A stretch of DNA of 64,000 nucleotides from Lachnospiraceae bacterium (GTDB lineage: Bacteria > Bacillota > Clostridia > Lachnospirales > Lachnospiraceae): contig JAFXQX010000039.1 of the NCBI GenBank assembly GCA_017526745.1, forward strand, positions 19,874-83,873, written 5' to 3'. Every line of letters begins with the position of its first letter. The first letter of the stretch is position 1. This document shows, piece after piece, positions 53,775-63,456 of this stretch. The position numbers and the translations under genes were made by a program. Under the pieces are notes generated by a model. It was given only the letters and a program-made list of their open reading frames with translations. It was not told the DNA's origin and did not search any database.

Positions 53775-54653
53775 ATGGATCGAGATTACATAATCGCAAC
53801 GGCATCAACGTGCGATCTTACACGCGAATATCTTGAGGAGCATAATGTTCCCTACATCAGTTATTCTTATATATTGGACGGCAAGGACTGTGAAGATGAC
53901 TGCCGGGAAGGAACCAGGACAAGGATCTACAGTATGATGCGGGAAGGAAAGCTTCTTTCCACATCTGCGATCAATATGTACACCTACCGCGAATTCTTTG
54001 AAGGCCTGATAAAGGACGGTGACAAAACGGTCATCTTTCTTGATATGACAAGGCCCCTTTCTTCTTCGTACAGATACTGTGACGAGGCCATAGAAGATCT
54101 TAAGGAAGACTATCCGTCAAGCCGTATCATCAATGTTGATACAAGATGCGTGTCCGGAGGACTCGGGCTTCTGGTCAGAAATGCGGTAAAGCTCTATGAG
54201 GAAGGCATGTCGGAAGAAGATATGCTTTCGTGGATAGAAGATGTAAAGCTTAAGATAGCCCACAGATTCACGGTGGATGATCTTAACTGGTTAAAAAGAG
54301 GCGGGCGTGTATCCAATGCATCGGCGCTTGTCGGCACGCTCCTGTCGATCAAGCCTGTCCTGTACGTTCCGGATGAAGGGACGCTTGTTGCGGCCAACAA
54401 GGTAAGGGGCCGCAAGATGGCGCTCAATTCCATAGTCTCATCAATAAAGAACGATCCGGTCGAAGGAGACGAACCCGAATTCCTGATCAACCATGCCGAC
54501 TGCCTTGCGGATGCGGAGTATGTGAAGGACCGCATTCTTGAACTGCATCCCGGCGCAAAGGTTGATATATCTCAGCTCGGTGTTGTCATAGGTGCCCACT
54601 GCGGGCCCGGCCTTCTGGCTGTGTTCTATTTTACGGATGCGAGAAGATCATAA
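53775..54653 (+). CDS. DegV family protein (second stand-alone copy)
   Basis: Cytoplasmic DegV/FakB-like fold of 292 residues. IATASTCDLTREYLEEHNVPYISYSY replaces the usual TDSxxDL start. STSAINMYTYREFF is the acyl-carboxylate loop. LDMTRPLSSSYRYCDEA replaces the SSxLSGTY loop. VDTRCVSGGLGLLV, WLKRGGRVSNAS (conserved Arg kept) and GAHCGPGLLAVFY (conserved His kept) follow. It is as diverged from the 23.5 kb copy as from the kinase-fused one, by eye, suggesting different ligands. rlmH begins 3 bases after its stop codon, so the two are one transcript; a functional link is not obvious. Confidence 0.86.
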   Translation: MDRDYIIATASTCDLTREYLEEHNVPYISYSYILDGKDCEDDCREGTRTRIYSMMREGKLLSTSAINMYTYREFFEGLIKDGDKTVIFLDMTRPLSSSYRYCDEAIEDLKEDYPSSRIINVDTRCVSGGLGLLVRNAVKLYEEGMSEEDMLSWIEDVKLKIAHRFTVDDLNWLKRGGRVSNASALVGTLLSIKPVLYVPDEGTLVAANKVRGRKMALNSIVSSIKNDPVEGDEPEFLINHADCLADAEYVKDRILELHPGAKVDISQLGVVIGAHCGPGLLAVFYFTDARRS

Positions 54654-54656
54654 AAC

Positions 54657-55136
54657 ATGAAGATAGACATTCTCGCGGTCGGAAAGATCAAAGAGCCCTA
54701 TCTAAGGGATGCAATTGCCGAATACTCCAAGCGTCTGTCGGGGTATGTCAGATTAAATATCATTGAAGTCAAGGATGAGAAGACGAGCGAAGGTGCGAGC
54801 AGTCATGAAAATGACCTCGTAAGATCAGCGGAAGGCGTACGCCTGTTAAAACACGTTGATGACAGCGCCGTTCTCATCCCTCTTTGTATAGACGGAAAGG
54901 AAATGTCTTCCGAAGAATTCTCCGGTCTTATCGCCTCATATGAAAACAAAGGCTGCAGCCATCTGCAGTTTGTGATAGGCGGTTCATTGGGGCTTGATGA
55001 TGCACTTGTCCAAAAGGGAGATATGAAGCTGTCATTCTCAAGGATGACATTTCCCCACATGCTCATGCGCGTCATACTTCTCGAACAGCTCTTCAGGGCA
55101 TACCGTATCAAATGCGGTGAACCCTATCACAAGTAA
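54657..55136 (+). CDS. rlmH: 23S rRNA (pseudouridine-1915-N3)-methyltransferase RlmH
   Basis: SPOUT-class methyltransferase of 159 residues that methylates pseudouridine 1915 in helix 69 of 23S rRNA. The N-terminus (MKIDILAVGKIKEPYLRDAI) and the C-terminal SAM-knot motifs FVIGGSLGLDD, LSFSRMTFPHMLMRVILLEQ and YRIKCGEPYHK with the invariant ending are diagnostic. Length matches the family exactly. It is downstream of and coupled with a DegV gene. Confidence 0.96.
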   Translation: MKIDILAVGKIKEPYLRDAIAEYSKRLSGYVRLNIIEVKDEKTSEGASSHENDLVRSAEGVRLLKHVDDSAVLIPLCIDGKEMSSEEFSGLIASYENKGCSHLQFVIGGSLGLDDALVQKGDMKLSFSRMTFPHMLMRVILLEQLFRAYRIKCGEPYHK

Positions 55137-55150
55137 AAGGAACGTATACT

Positions 55151-58144
55151 ATGTCAAGATCACATGCTGCCATTCATATACCCGCATTCTTTGTATTATC
55201 TGCATTGCTGTTTTCAACCTCATGTTTTGCAGCCCCCCTTGTTAAAGAGCAGAAGTACACACAAAAGAGCACTTCGAAACTTGAGTGCTTTGATGCCAAG
55301 GTGACCGTCATGGAACATGATAAGACCGGAGCAAAGGTCGTCATCATCAAAAACGATGATCCGAACAGATATTTTATGCTCCAGTTTGATACGCCCGTTT
55401 CCGATGACAGGGGTATCCCTCACGTGTTCGAGCATTCCGCAATGAACGGTTCTCTCAAATACAATTCAAGAAGCCTTGCAAAAGCATTGTTCTCAAAAGG
55501 GTTCGTCACTTTCGGGAACGCATATACCGAGGACAGATGCACGGTCTATCCGATAGCATCCCTTTCCGAAAAGCAGCTCCTGAAACTTGCCGATTATTAC
55601 ACCGACGCATGTTTTGAGCCGCTCCTTCTTGCAAACGAGGATATCTTCAGATCGGAAGCCTGGTCATACTCCCTTCCCGACAAGGATTCCGACATAACCG
55701 TGGGAGGAACGATCTATTCGGAAATGAGCACAGAGTATACGGCCGGGAGGGATGCACTCAGAAAGGCTTTACGGATCCTTTATCCGACAAGCAGTGCGGC
55801 ACATGAAGCGGGAGGGGTGCCTGATGAACTGCTGACTCTTAAGTATGAAGATGTCAAAGAATACCACAGCAGGTATTATCATCCTTCAAACTGCATAGCT
55901 TATCTTTACGGCGACATAAAAAATCCCGATGATTTTCTCGGCCTTCTTGACACATATTTTTCCAAATACGAAAAAAAGAACTTCGCGACCAAGGCATGCG
56001 AACCCGGAAGGCTTAGCGGATATTCGAAGAGGGAATATGATTTTCCGGCATCTATCGATGCCTCATCATCCGACGGATCGGAGATGGTATATGCCGTTGA
56101 TATGAAAGACCTTGCGGGCGTTACAAAAGAGGAACTGTATGCCTTCAGGAACATGTGCAATCAGTCGTCGTCAACCATGATGATGACGCTTCTTTCGCGT
56201 TTCCCGTCTTCGAATTTTGATATGGGGATAGAGTCCGAAAAGGGCGTATCGGTCCTGACCGTAAACGCACACCGCATGAAGAAGGAAGATGCGGATGCAT
56301 TTAAAAAATGCGTATCGGACATATTTACCGGTCTGTCGAAGGACGGCGCCCCTGATCTTGAGATAGAAAACTTCAGAAAGAAAAAAGAGTTCGACCACAT
56401 GCTCTCGCGTGAAGGATCAAATACCGCACTGATGCTTCTTCTGAGCAGCGCACTCATGGAGTCAAACGGCGGATCACCCTGCACATACATGGACATGATC
56501 GATGCCTATAAGGACATGACCTGGTTTGATAACGATGCCGTAAAGACCGTATCTTCCATGCTGGCTGTCCCCGAAAGAGCTGTCATGACGGTCGTGACAA
56601 ACAAGCCCGGTCTTGCCGAGGAAAAAGCAGAACTTCTGGCCGAAAAGCTTGCAAAGATGAAAGAGAAGATGACGGCTGAGGAGATAACAAAACTTGTGGA
56701 TACCACAAAGAGGATAAAAGAAGCATCTTCCGATGATCCTTCCCGGTATCTCGATAAGCTGTGCGTGGCCGAAATCTCCGATCTTGCAGAGGACGCCGTT
56801 TCGTTCGATATTGATGATCATAAGGATACAAAGGGCGTCCGGCAGATCTTTGCCCCTATAGGCCGAAAGGGCATCAGCAGCACAAAACTGTATCTTGATG
56901 CGCCGGTACCCGATGAAGAAGACATATATTTCCTGGCGCTTTATACGGATCTTGTAAACGGTCATTTCATACCGGCCGGAGGCACCTCGAGAAATGACAT
57001 CCCGGGCCTTATCGGTTCGCTTACGGCAGACGGCCAGACAATAAGCCTGGAGGTCTCTTCATTCGGAGATGTTTATACCCCTTATGTTACAGCGGATTTT
57101 GTTTGTGCCTCGGGTGATGAAAAGGCAGCTTTCGAACTCTTATATGACAGGCTGTTTGACAGCGACTTTACAAATACCGACAGGATAGCAAAGGGCATAG
57201 AGGCGATAAAGCGTACCGTAAGATCCAATATCGACTCCCACCCCGAGAAAATGACCATGCTCCTTGCGGCATCTTCCGGATCGAACGGTGCCTCGTATTA
57301 TGAGAATACACATTACATTGAATACTATGATTTTCTGCAAAAGGCATCGGCCGACATCAAAAAGGATCCGAAAGCATTTTCGAAGAAACTTGAAGATATT
57401 TCAAAATACCTTGATTCTGCGGATGGTACGGTGCTGACCTTTGCTGCCGCTTCGGATGCAAAGGATGATTACCTCGCTTCGGCAGCAGCCTTTACCGGTA
57501 AGCTCGGAGGGGACGTGTATAAAAAGGTTTCATATGATCTTACGAAGTATGAATATCCTCTGGCCGTATCCACGAACAGCAATATGGCCTGCAATGCGAT
57601 ATCATCCCCCGGATCTTTCCGCAAGATGAATGCGGATAACAGCGCGGCAGAGGATGTGGCGCTTTCGGTACTGACGGACCAGTATCTGTGGCCTGTCGTA
57701 AGAAACAATTTCGGCGCATATGTATGTGACTATGAGAATGACGATGATCTTGTATCGTTATACAGTTCAAGGGATCCGTACGGTGCGCAGACGCTCGATG
57801 TATTCTGTTATGCTCCCGATGCCTGGCAGGTGATAAGAAACGATCTTACCGCCAAAGATCTTGATAATTACATCTTCACCGCATATGCACAGGAAACTCT
57901 CTCGAAAGGAGAGATAAAGGATGCGATGAATGCTCTTGACGGGGCGGTAAAAGGCCTTGGTGGCGGCCGGCTCGTAAAACTTGCAAAAGATCTTAAAAAG
58001 ACCGGTCTTACGGACCTGGCAAAATGCGATGCGTTATTTGAGGACCTTAAAAAGGAGGGACAGATGGTAACGGCCGGCCCCGCACAGCTTATCGATAAGG
58101 ACAGAAAGTTTTATAAAACGGTTCTTGCACCGTTTGCGAAATAA
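55151..58144 (+). CDS. Secreted M16C (presequence-protease-like) zinc metallopeptidase
   Basis: 997-residue inverted-zinc-motif peptidase with an N-terminal signal sequence (IPAFFVLSALLFSTSCFA-AP). The motif HVFEH places His91, Glu94 and His95 (HXXEH), and the distal ligand is Glu191 in TIYSEMS. A length near 1000 and the phrases MLQFDTPVSDDRGIPHVFEHS and DACFEPLLLANEDIF fit the PreP/M16C subfamily, whose two halves form a closed chamber that degrades peptides. PreP-like enzymes are usually cytosolic or organellar; here the signal peptide predicts export, with a Cys near the cleavage site (TSCFA). It probably degrades extracellular peptides for uptake, and an amino acid importer lies immediately downstream. 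Confidence 0.88.
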   Translation: MSRSHAAIHIPAFFVLSALLFSTSCFAAPLVKEQKYTQKSTSKLECFDAKVTVMEHDKTGAKVVIIKNDDPNRYFMLQFDTPVSDDRGIPHVFEHSAMNGSLKYNSRSLAKALFSKGFVTFGNAYTEDRCTVYPIASLSEKQLLKLADYYTDACFEPLLLANEDIFRSEAWSYSLPDKDSDITVGGTIYSEMSTEYTAGRDALRKALRILYPTSSAAHEAGGVPDELLTLKYEDVKEYHSRYYHPSNCIAYLYGDIKNPDDFLGLLDTYFSKYEKKNFATKACEPGRLSGYSKREYDFPASIDASSSDGSEMVYAVDMKDLAGVTKEELYAFRNMCNQSSSTMMMTLLSRFPSSNFDMGIESEKGVSVLTVNAHRMKKEDADAFKKCVSDIFTGLSKDGAPDLEIENFRKKKEFDHMLSREGSNTALMLLLSSALMESNGGSPCTYMDMIDAYKDMTWFDNDAVKTVSSMLAVPERAVMTVVTNKPGLAEEKAELLAEKLAKMKEKMTAEEITKLVDTTKRIKEASSDDPSRYLDKLCVAEISDLAEDAVSFDIDDHKDTKGVRQIFAPIGRKGISSTKLYLDAPVPDEEDIYFLALYTDLVNGHFIPAGGTSRNDIPGLIGSLTADGQTISLEVSSFGDVYTPYVTADFVCASGDEKAAFELLYDRLFDSDFTNTDRIAKGIEAIKRTVRSNIDSHPEKMTMLLAASSGSNGASYYENTHYIEYYDFLQKASADIKKDPKAFSKKLEDISKYLDSADGTVLTFAAASDAKDDYLASAAAFTGKLGGDVYKKVSYDLTKYEYPLAVSTNSNMACNAISSPGSFRKMNADNSAAEDVALSVLTDQYLWPVVRNNFGAYVCDYENDDDLVSLYSSRDPYGAQTLDVFCYAPDAWQVIRNDLTAKDLDNYIFTAYAQETLSKGEIKDAMNALDGAVKGLGGGRLVKLAKDLKKTGLTDLAKCDALFEDLKKEGQMVTAGPAQLIDKDRKFYKTVLAPFAK

Positions 58145-58201
58145 AGGCATGTATGATAACATCTTCTGTGTGATTTTTACTAAGCAAAAAGGAGAACTAT
58201 T

Positions 58202-58981
58202 ATGAAAAAGATCATTTCAGTGGCACTTATCGCGGGAATGCTTCTCGCACTTACGGGATGCGGCTCAAAATCATCCGCATCGGATCTTGAGTATATCAAG
58301 GAAAAAGGAACGCTTATCGTCGGTATCACGGATTTCGCACCGATGGACTTCAAGGACGGTGAAGGCGAATGGGTCGGATTTGATGCGGAACTCGGACGTA
58401 TGGTCGCCGAGGATCTCGGAGTTAAGATCGAATTCGTTGAGATCGACTGGGACAACAAGATACTCGAGCTTGACAATAAGAGTATCGACTGCGTATGGAA
58501 CGGCATGACGCTGACAGACGAAGTCAAGAATTCCATGAACTGCACAAAGCCATACTGTAAGAACGCTCAGGTCGTTGTCGTGAAGGCTGACAAGGCTGAT
58601 CAGGCAAAGGACGAGGCAGGTGCATCCACACTTTCATTTGCGGTTGAGGCAGGCTCAGCCGGAGAGGCCGTTGCCGAGGAAAAGGGATGGAATTACACCT
58701 CACTTTCCGCACAGGCAGATGCACTCATGGAAGTTGAAGCAGGTTCATCGGATGCATGTATCATCGATCTTCTGATGGCAGGTGCGATGATCGGTGAGGG
58801 AACAAGTTATGCCGATCTTACACATACGGTAGAACTTACCGAGGAAGAATACGGTGTCGGCTGCAGAAAGGGATCGGATCTTGCTGCATTCCTTGACGAG
58901 GAATTTGCCAAGTTTGCCGAGAACGGATCTCTGGAAGCCGTTGCCGAAAACTACGGCGTTCAGTACGCACTTATCAAATAA
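58202..58981 (+). CDS. Amino acid ABC transporter substrate-binding lipoprotein
   Basis: Family 3 solute-binding protein of 259 residues. The lipobox LALTGC predicts acylation at Cys20. The mature part begins LEYIKEKGTLIVGITDFAPMDF and contains GEWVGFDAELGRMVAEDLGV, typical of polar amino acid binders (His/Gln/Glu/Arg/Cys). The conserved Asp-Cys/Asp segment SIDCVWNGMTLTDEV and a late ligand Asp (SSDACIIDLLMA) line the cleft. A good ribosome site (AAAGGAG) precedes the ATG. Permease and ATPase genes follow directly. Confidence 0.92.
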   Translation: MKKIISVALIAGMLLALTGCGSKSSASDLEYIKEKGTLIVGITDFAPMDFKDGEGEWVGFDAELGRMVAEDLGVKIEFVEIDWDNKILELDNKSIDCVWNGMTLTDEVKNSMNCTKPYCKNAQVVVVKADKADQAKDEAGASTLSFAVEAGSAGEAVAEEKGWNYTSLSAQADALMEVEAGSSDACIIDLLMAGAMIGEGTSYADLTHTVELTEEEYGVGCRKGSDLAAFLDEEFAKFAENGSLEAVAENYGVQYALIK

Positions 58982-58993
58982 GAGATAAAAACA

Positions 58994-59650
58994 TTGTTAG
59001 CGACTGTTACTGCGACCCTTTTAGGCGGGTTTCTTACAACTTTAAAACTGTTCGCACTTACCCTGCTGTTTTCACTTCCGCTGGGACTGGTGATCAGTTT
59101 CGGCTCGATGAGCCGCCATGCAATACTGCGTCTTCCCGTACGCTTTATCATCTGGGTGGTAAGGGGAACTCCGCTTATGTTACAACTCCTCGTCATTTAC
59201 TACGGACCGGGTATCATATTCGGGAATCCGTTCTGGAACGGTCTCGGAGAGGGACGCTTTATCGCGGCACTCGTTTCCTTTGTGATCAATTATTCCTGTT
59301 ATTTCTCCGAGATATACCGCGGAGGGATACAGTCTATCGACATAGGGCAGTATGAAGCGGGACAGGTACTCGGACTTTCGAGAAGCCAGGTATTCTTCAG
59401 GGTCATCCTGCTTCAGGTAGTAAAGCGGATCGTTCCGCCCATATCAAATGAGATCATCACTCTGGTAAAGGATACTTCCCTTGCCAGGGTGATAGCTGTT
59501 TATGAGATCATATGGGAAGGCCAGTCTTTTATCAAAGGCGCCGGGATCATATGGCCTCTTTTTTATACCGGTGTATTCTATCTGGTCTTTTCCGGACTTC
59601 TCACATTACTGTTCGGATACATCGAAAAGAAGCTCGGTTATTTTGAATAA
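58994..59650 (+). CDS. Amino acid ABC transporter permease (HisM/GlnP type)
   Basis: Permease of 218 residues with about five helices. TLKLFALTLLFSLPLGLVIS is the HEQ-type start, VRGTPLMLQLLVIYYGPGI carries the family R-G-T-P-L-L-x-Q motif, and the EAA loop is YEAGQVLGLSRSQVFFRVIL. The start is taken as TTG, the only initiator near the family N-terminus, with a weak GAGA ribosome site. It acts with the adjacent binding protein and ATPase. Confidence 0.9.
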   Translation: MLATVTATLLGGFLTTLKLFALTLLFSLPLGLVISFGSMSRHAILRLPVRFIIWVVRGTPLMLQLLVIYYGPGIIFGNPFWNGLGEGRFIAALVSFVINYSCYFSEIYRGGIQSIDIGQYEAGQVLGLSRSQVFFRVILLQVVKRIVPPISNEIITLVKDTSLARVIAVYEIIWEGQSFIKGAGIIWPLFYTGVFYLVFSGLLTLLFGYIEKKLGYFE

Positions 59651-59668
59651 CATTAACGGGGGTATGCT

Positions 59669-60439
59669 TTGCAGATCCTGGAAGTAAGATCACTGAAAAA
59701 ATCATTTGATAACACTGAGGTGTTATCCGACATATCGTTCACTCTCGATGAAGGACAGACACTGTCTATAATCGGATCATCGGGAAGCGGTAAGACAACA
59801 CTGCTTCGCTGCCTTAACTTTCTCGAGTTTGCCGACTCGGGCCTGATACTGTTGCGCGGACAGAAGTTTTTTGATGCGAATGATGCCGCAGACAGATCCG
59901 ATAAGGCTGTCAGGGAAAAAACGCGTCATTTCGGGCTTGTATTCCAGTCGTTCAATCTGTTCCCTCAGTACACCGCCTTGGAAAATGTTTGTCTGGCTCC
60001 GAAACTTCATCTTGAAAAGGGCAGCAAAGAAGAGGAGCGTGCGATAGAAGAAGAGGGCAGGATACTCCTTGATCAGATGGGACTGTCCGACAGGATGGAT
60101 CATTATCCCCATCAGCTCTCCGGCGGACAGAAGCAGCGTGTGTCGATCGCAAGGGCCATGGCCATGCATCCCGATATACTTTGCTTTGATGAGCCCACAA
60201 GCGCACTCGATCCGGAGCTTACGGGTGAAGTGCTGCGCGTTATAAAAGGCCTGGCCGCCAAGAATACGACGATGATAATCGTTACTCATGAGATGTCATT
60301 TGCAAGGGATGTTTCCGATGAGATAATATTCATGGATAACGGGGTGATCGTTGAGAAGGGCCCTGCAAAGGATGTAATAGACAGTCCGAGGAACGAGCGT
60401 ACGAGACAGTTCCTGGAAAACTACAGCCGCAACGCTTGA
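59669..60439 (+). CDS. Amino acid ABC transporter ATP-binding protein (GlnQ-like)
   Basis: ATPase of 256 residues. Walker A GSSGSGKTT, Q-loop VFQSFNLFPQYTALENV, signature LSGGQKQR, Walker B ILCFDEPTSALDPE and H-loop IVTHEMSFA are all present. The FNLFPxxTALENV phrase and SALDPELTGEVL are typical of polar amino acid importers. A TTG start 8 bases after CGGGGG is needed to align with the family N-terminus (MQILEVRSLKKSF). An ATG five bases earlier is out of frame. glpK begins 15 bases after its stop. Confidence 0.92.
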   Translation: MQILEVRSLKKSFDNTEVLSDISFTLDEGQTLSIIGSSGSGKTTLLRCLNFLEFADSGLILLRGQKFFDANDAADRSDKAVREKTRHFGLVFQSFNLFPQYTALENVCLAPKLHLEKGSKEEERAIEEEGRILLDQMGLSDRMDHYPHQLSGGQKQRVSIARAMAMHPDILCFDEPTSALDPELTGEVLRVIKGLAAKNTTMIIVTHEMSFARDVSDEIIFMDNGVIVEKGPAKDVIDSPRNERTRQFLENYSRNA

Positions 60440-60454
60440 TACGGGAGTACAGGT

Positions 60455-61960
60455 ATGAAGAAATATGTGATGGCGATCGATGCGGGAACTACGAGCAACC
60501 GTGCGATCCTTTTTGACCGCAGCGGAAAAGTGTGCTCAATGGCACAGAAGGAGTTCACGCAGTATTATCCGAAGCCCGGATGGGTTGAGCATGATGCGGA
60601 AGAGATCTGGTCTACCGTCCTTGAGGTATGTCGCGAAGCGATAAAGAAGGCGGGAGCATCGGCGGATGATATCGCCGCGATCGGTATCACCAACCAGAGA
60701 GAGACAACGATAGTATTTGACGCCGCAACAGGTAAGCCGGTGTATAACGCGATCGTATGGCAGTGCCGCAGGACCAGCGGATACTGTGATGCGCTCATAC
60801 AAAAGGGATTGAAAGAAAGCATCAGGAAGAAGACGGGTCTTCAGATCGATGCTTATTTTTCTGCAACAAAACTTGCATGGATACTTGATAATGTTCCGGG
60901 CGCAAGACAGCGCGCCGAGCAGAGTGAGCTGCTGTTCGGAACCGTTGAGACATGGCTCATATGGAACCTTACAAAAGGGAAGGCTCATGTGACCGACTAC
61001 TCAAATGCCAGCCGTACCATGCTGTTTAACATCAATACGCTTACATGGGATGAAGATATCCTGGCTGAACTGGACATACCGGGATGCATGCTTCCCGAGC
61101 CGGTCTCCAACAGCCGGATATACGCCTCAACCTCCGAGGAAATCTTTGGAGCGCCGATCCCGATAGCGGGATCAGCGGGAGACCAGCAGGCAGCACTTTT
61201 CGGGCAGGCATGTTTTTCTTCAGGGGATGCCAAGAACACATACGGAACAGGGTGTTTTTTGCTCATGAACACCGGAGATAGGCCCGTATATTCTGATAAC
61301 GGCCTTGTCACAACGATCGCATGGGGACTTGACGGTAAGGTTACATATGCGCTTGAAGGTTCCATCTTTGTGGCAGGCGCCGCGATACAGTGGCTCAGGG
61401 ATGAGATGGGACTGATCACGACTGCGGCAGAGTCAGAGGAGATGGCACGCAAGGTTTCCGATACTAACGGCTGCTATGTAGTTCCTGCATTTACCGGTCT
61501 GGGTGCTCCGTACTGGGACCAGTATGCAAGGGGCATTATAGTCGGGCTGACAAGAGGCGTTAATAAAAATCACGTGATAAGGGCTGCACTTGAGTCGATA
61601 GCTTATTCGGTGCAGGAGGTGCTTGACGCCATGGAAGCGGACTCACATGTAACGCTATCGCAGCTTCGTGTTGACGGCGGCGCATGCGCGAACGATCTGC
61701 TCATGCAGACCCAGGCGGATCTGATAGGTGTCAGTGTCGAAAGACCTGCATGCATTGAGTCAACGGCACTTGGTGCCGCTTATCTTGCGGGACTGGCCGT
61801 ACAGTTCTGGGAGGGCTGTGAAGATATCGTCAATAATCGCAAAACGGAGGCGGTATTTACACCCGGGATAAGCAAAGAGGAAAGAGACAGACGGATCAAG
61901 GGGTGGAAAAGGGCAGTTAGCCGTGCACTTTCATGGTCCGAAGAGGAGGATGATAAATGA
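60455..61960 (+). CDS. glpK: Glycerol kinase
   Basis: FGGY-family kinase of 501 residues that phosphorylates glycerol to sn-glycerol 3-phosphate. [16 protein letters not shown] is the ATP-binding phosphate-1 loop. [28 protein letters not shown] contains the glycerol-binding segment. [16 protein letters not shown] and [11 protein letters not shown] are the second nucleotide loops, and [20 protein letters not shown] is the C-terminal FGGY signature. Length matches the family. The next gene overlaps by 4 bases, so kinase and dehydrogenase are translationally coupled. Confidence 0.96.
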   Translation: MKKYVMAIDAGTTSNRAILFDRSGKVCSMAQKEFTQYYPKPGWVEHDAEEIWSTVLEVCREAIKKAGASADDIAAIGITNQRETTIVFDAATGKPVYNAIVWQCRRTSGYCDALIQKGLKESIRKKTGLQIDAYFSATKLAWILDNVPGARQRAEQSELLFGTVETWLIWNLTKGKAHVTDYSNASRTMLFNINTLTWDEDILAELDIPGCMLPEPVSNSRIYASTSEEIFGAPIPIAGSAGDQQAALFGQACFSSGDAKNTYGTGCFLLMNTGDRPVYSDNGLVTTIAWGLDGKVTYALEGSIFVAGAAIQWLRDEMGLITTAAESEEMARKVSDTNGCYVVPAFTGLGAPYWDQYARGIIVGLTRGVNKNHVIRAALESIAYSVQEVLDAMEADSHVTLSQLRVDGGACANDLLMQTQADLIGVSVERPACIESTALGAAYLAGLAVQFWEGCEDIVNNRKTEAVFTPGISKEERDRRIKGWKRAVSRALSWSEEEDDK

Positions 61961-63456
61961 CGCAGAAAAACATCAGGACAGCCGATGTGGTCATCATCGG
62001 TGCAGGTGTCTGCGGATGTTCGATAGCTATGCAGTTGTCGAAACAGGACATAAGTGTTACGGTCATCGACCGTAACTCGGATATCGGCGAGGGAACGAGC
62101 AAAGCCAACAGCGGAATAGTTCATGCGGGCTATGATGCAAAGCCCGGAACGCTCAAGGCAAAGCTCAATGTTGAAGGATCGCGGATGATGCCGGATCTTG
62201 CCAGGCAGCTTGATATCCCCTTCATGCAAAACGGCTCAATGGTCGTGGCACTTTCCGATGAGGACATACCGCATATGCATGAACTGTTTGAGCGGGGACA
62301 AAAGAACGGGGTCGAGGGCCTTAGGATACTGTCGGGCGCGGAGACTCGCAAAATGGAGCCGAACCTTTCTGATGATGCAAAGGGTGCGTTGTTTGCACCT
62401 ACTGGCGGGATAATATGTCCTTTCAGGTTAACTAGTGCGATGGCAGAGTCCGCATATGTTAACGGTGTCTTATTCGATCTTAATACAAACGTTGACGTCA
62501 TTACAAAGGAGGGAAACGATTATGTAATAAGCGCCGTAAGGTATGATGAGTTTGATCCGTCAAAGGATACGAAGGTATCGTACCGGGCGCGGGTGATCAT
62601 AAATGCCGCCGGTGTATATGCCGACAGGTTCCACAATATGATGACAGACGATACTCTTACCATAACACCGAGAAAGGGTGAGTACTGTCTTCTTGATGTT
62701 ACTGCAGGTAGGCACGTCGGAAGAACGATCTTCAGGATGCCCTCGTCGCTCGGTAAAGGAATACTCGTTACGCCTACCATACACGGAAATCTCCTTGTCG
62801 GCCCGACAGCAACGGATCTTGATGACAAGGAAGGTGTATTTACGACACGTGAAGGACTTGCTGCAGTTAATGCACCGGGTGCTTCTGCGGTAAAGGATAT
62901 CCCGATGAACGAGGTCATAACAAGCTTTGCCGGGCTTCGTCCGCATGGTGACAGGGGTGATTTTGTCATCGGACAGCTTCCTGACAGTCCCGGATTTATT
63001 GATGTTGCGGCAATAGAGTCTCCGGGCCTTTCCGCATCGCCTGCGATAGGTGTCATGGTTGCGGATATTGTAAGGGATATCCTGGCATGCAAAGAAAAAG
63101 CAGACTGGACAGATGAGATACCGCCGCTAAACCACATGAAGCTTATGACGATGCAGGAGCAGGCGGCACTGATCGAACAGGACAGTTCGTACGGAAACAT
63201 TATCTGCCGGTGTTCAGCTGTATCCGAAGGCGAGATACTGGAGACGATAAGAAGACCGCTCGGTGCAAGGACACTTGATGCGGTAAAAAGACGCACGGGC
63301 GCCAACATGGGAAGGTGCCAGGGAGGTTTTTGTTACCCCAAGGTAATGGAGATACTCTCCCGCGAGCTCGGCATTCCGATGGAGAAGATAACCAAAAAAG
63401 GACGTGGGTCCGAGATCTTATCAGGACGGATCAAGGAGACGGAAGATGATATATGA
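61957..63456 (+). CDS. FAD-dependent glycerol-3-phosphate dehydrogenase (GlpA-like) with C-terminal BFD [2Fe-2S] domain
   Basis: 499-residue flavoprotein. [20 protein letters not shown] is the FAD-binding Rossmann motif. The DAO-type domain follows, with [20 protein letters not shown] and [18 protein letters not shown]-terminal BFD-like domain has four cysteines arranged C417-x-C419 and C454-x4-C459 ([13 protein letters not shown]), a likely [2Fe-2S] site. This matches the clostridial GlpA-type enzyme that passes electrons from glycerol 3-phosphate to a partner flavoprotein rather than to oxygen. It overlaps glpK by 4 bases and the next oxidoreductase by 11 bases. Confidence 0.9.
   Translation: MTQKNIRTADVVIIGAGVCGCSIAMQLSKQDISVTVIDRNSDIGEGTSKANSGIVHAGYDAKPGTLKAKLNVEGSRMMPDLARQLDIPFMQNGSMVVALSDEDIPHMHELFERGQKNGVEGLRILSGAETRKMEPNLSDDAKGALFAPTGGIICPFRLTSAMAESAYVNGVLFDLNTNVDVITKEGNDYVISAVRYDEFDPSKDTKVSYRARVIINAAGVYADRFHNMMTDDTLTITPRKGEYCLLDVTAGRHVGRTIFRMPSSLGKGILVTPTIHGNLLVGPTATDLDDKEGVFTTREGLAAVNAPGASAVKDIPMNEVITSFAGLRPHGDRGDFVIGQLPDSPGFIDVAAIESPGLSASPAIGVMVADIVRDILACKEKADWTDEIPPLNHMKLMTMQEQAALIEQDSSYGNIICRCSAVSEGEILETIRRPLGARTLDAVKRRTGANMGRCQGGFCYPKVMEILSRELGIPMEKITKKGRGSEILSGRIKETEDDI

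Noticed and set aside
62520..63308. Long minus-strand open frame (262 codons) opposite the glycerol dehydrogenase gene
   Set aside because: It mirrors a well-supported gene, is Ser/Ile-rich and has no ribosome site; a shadow of codon bias.
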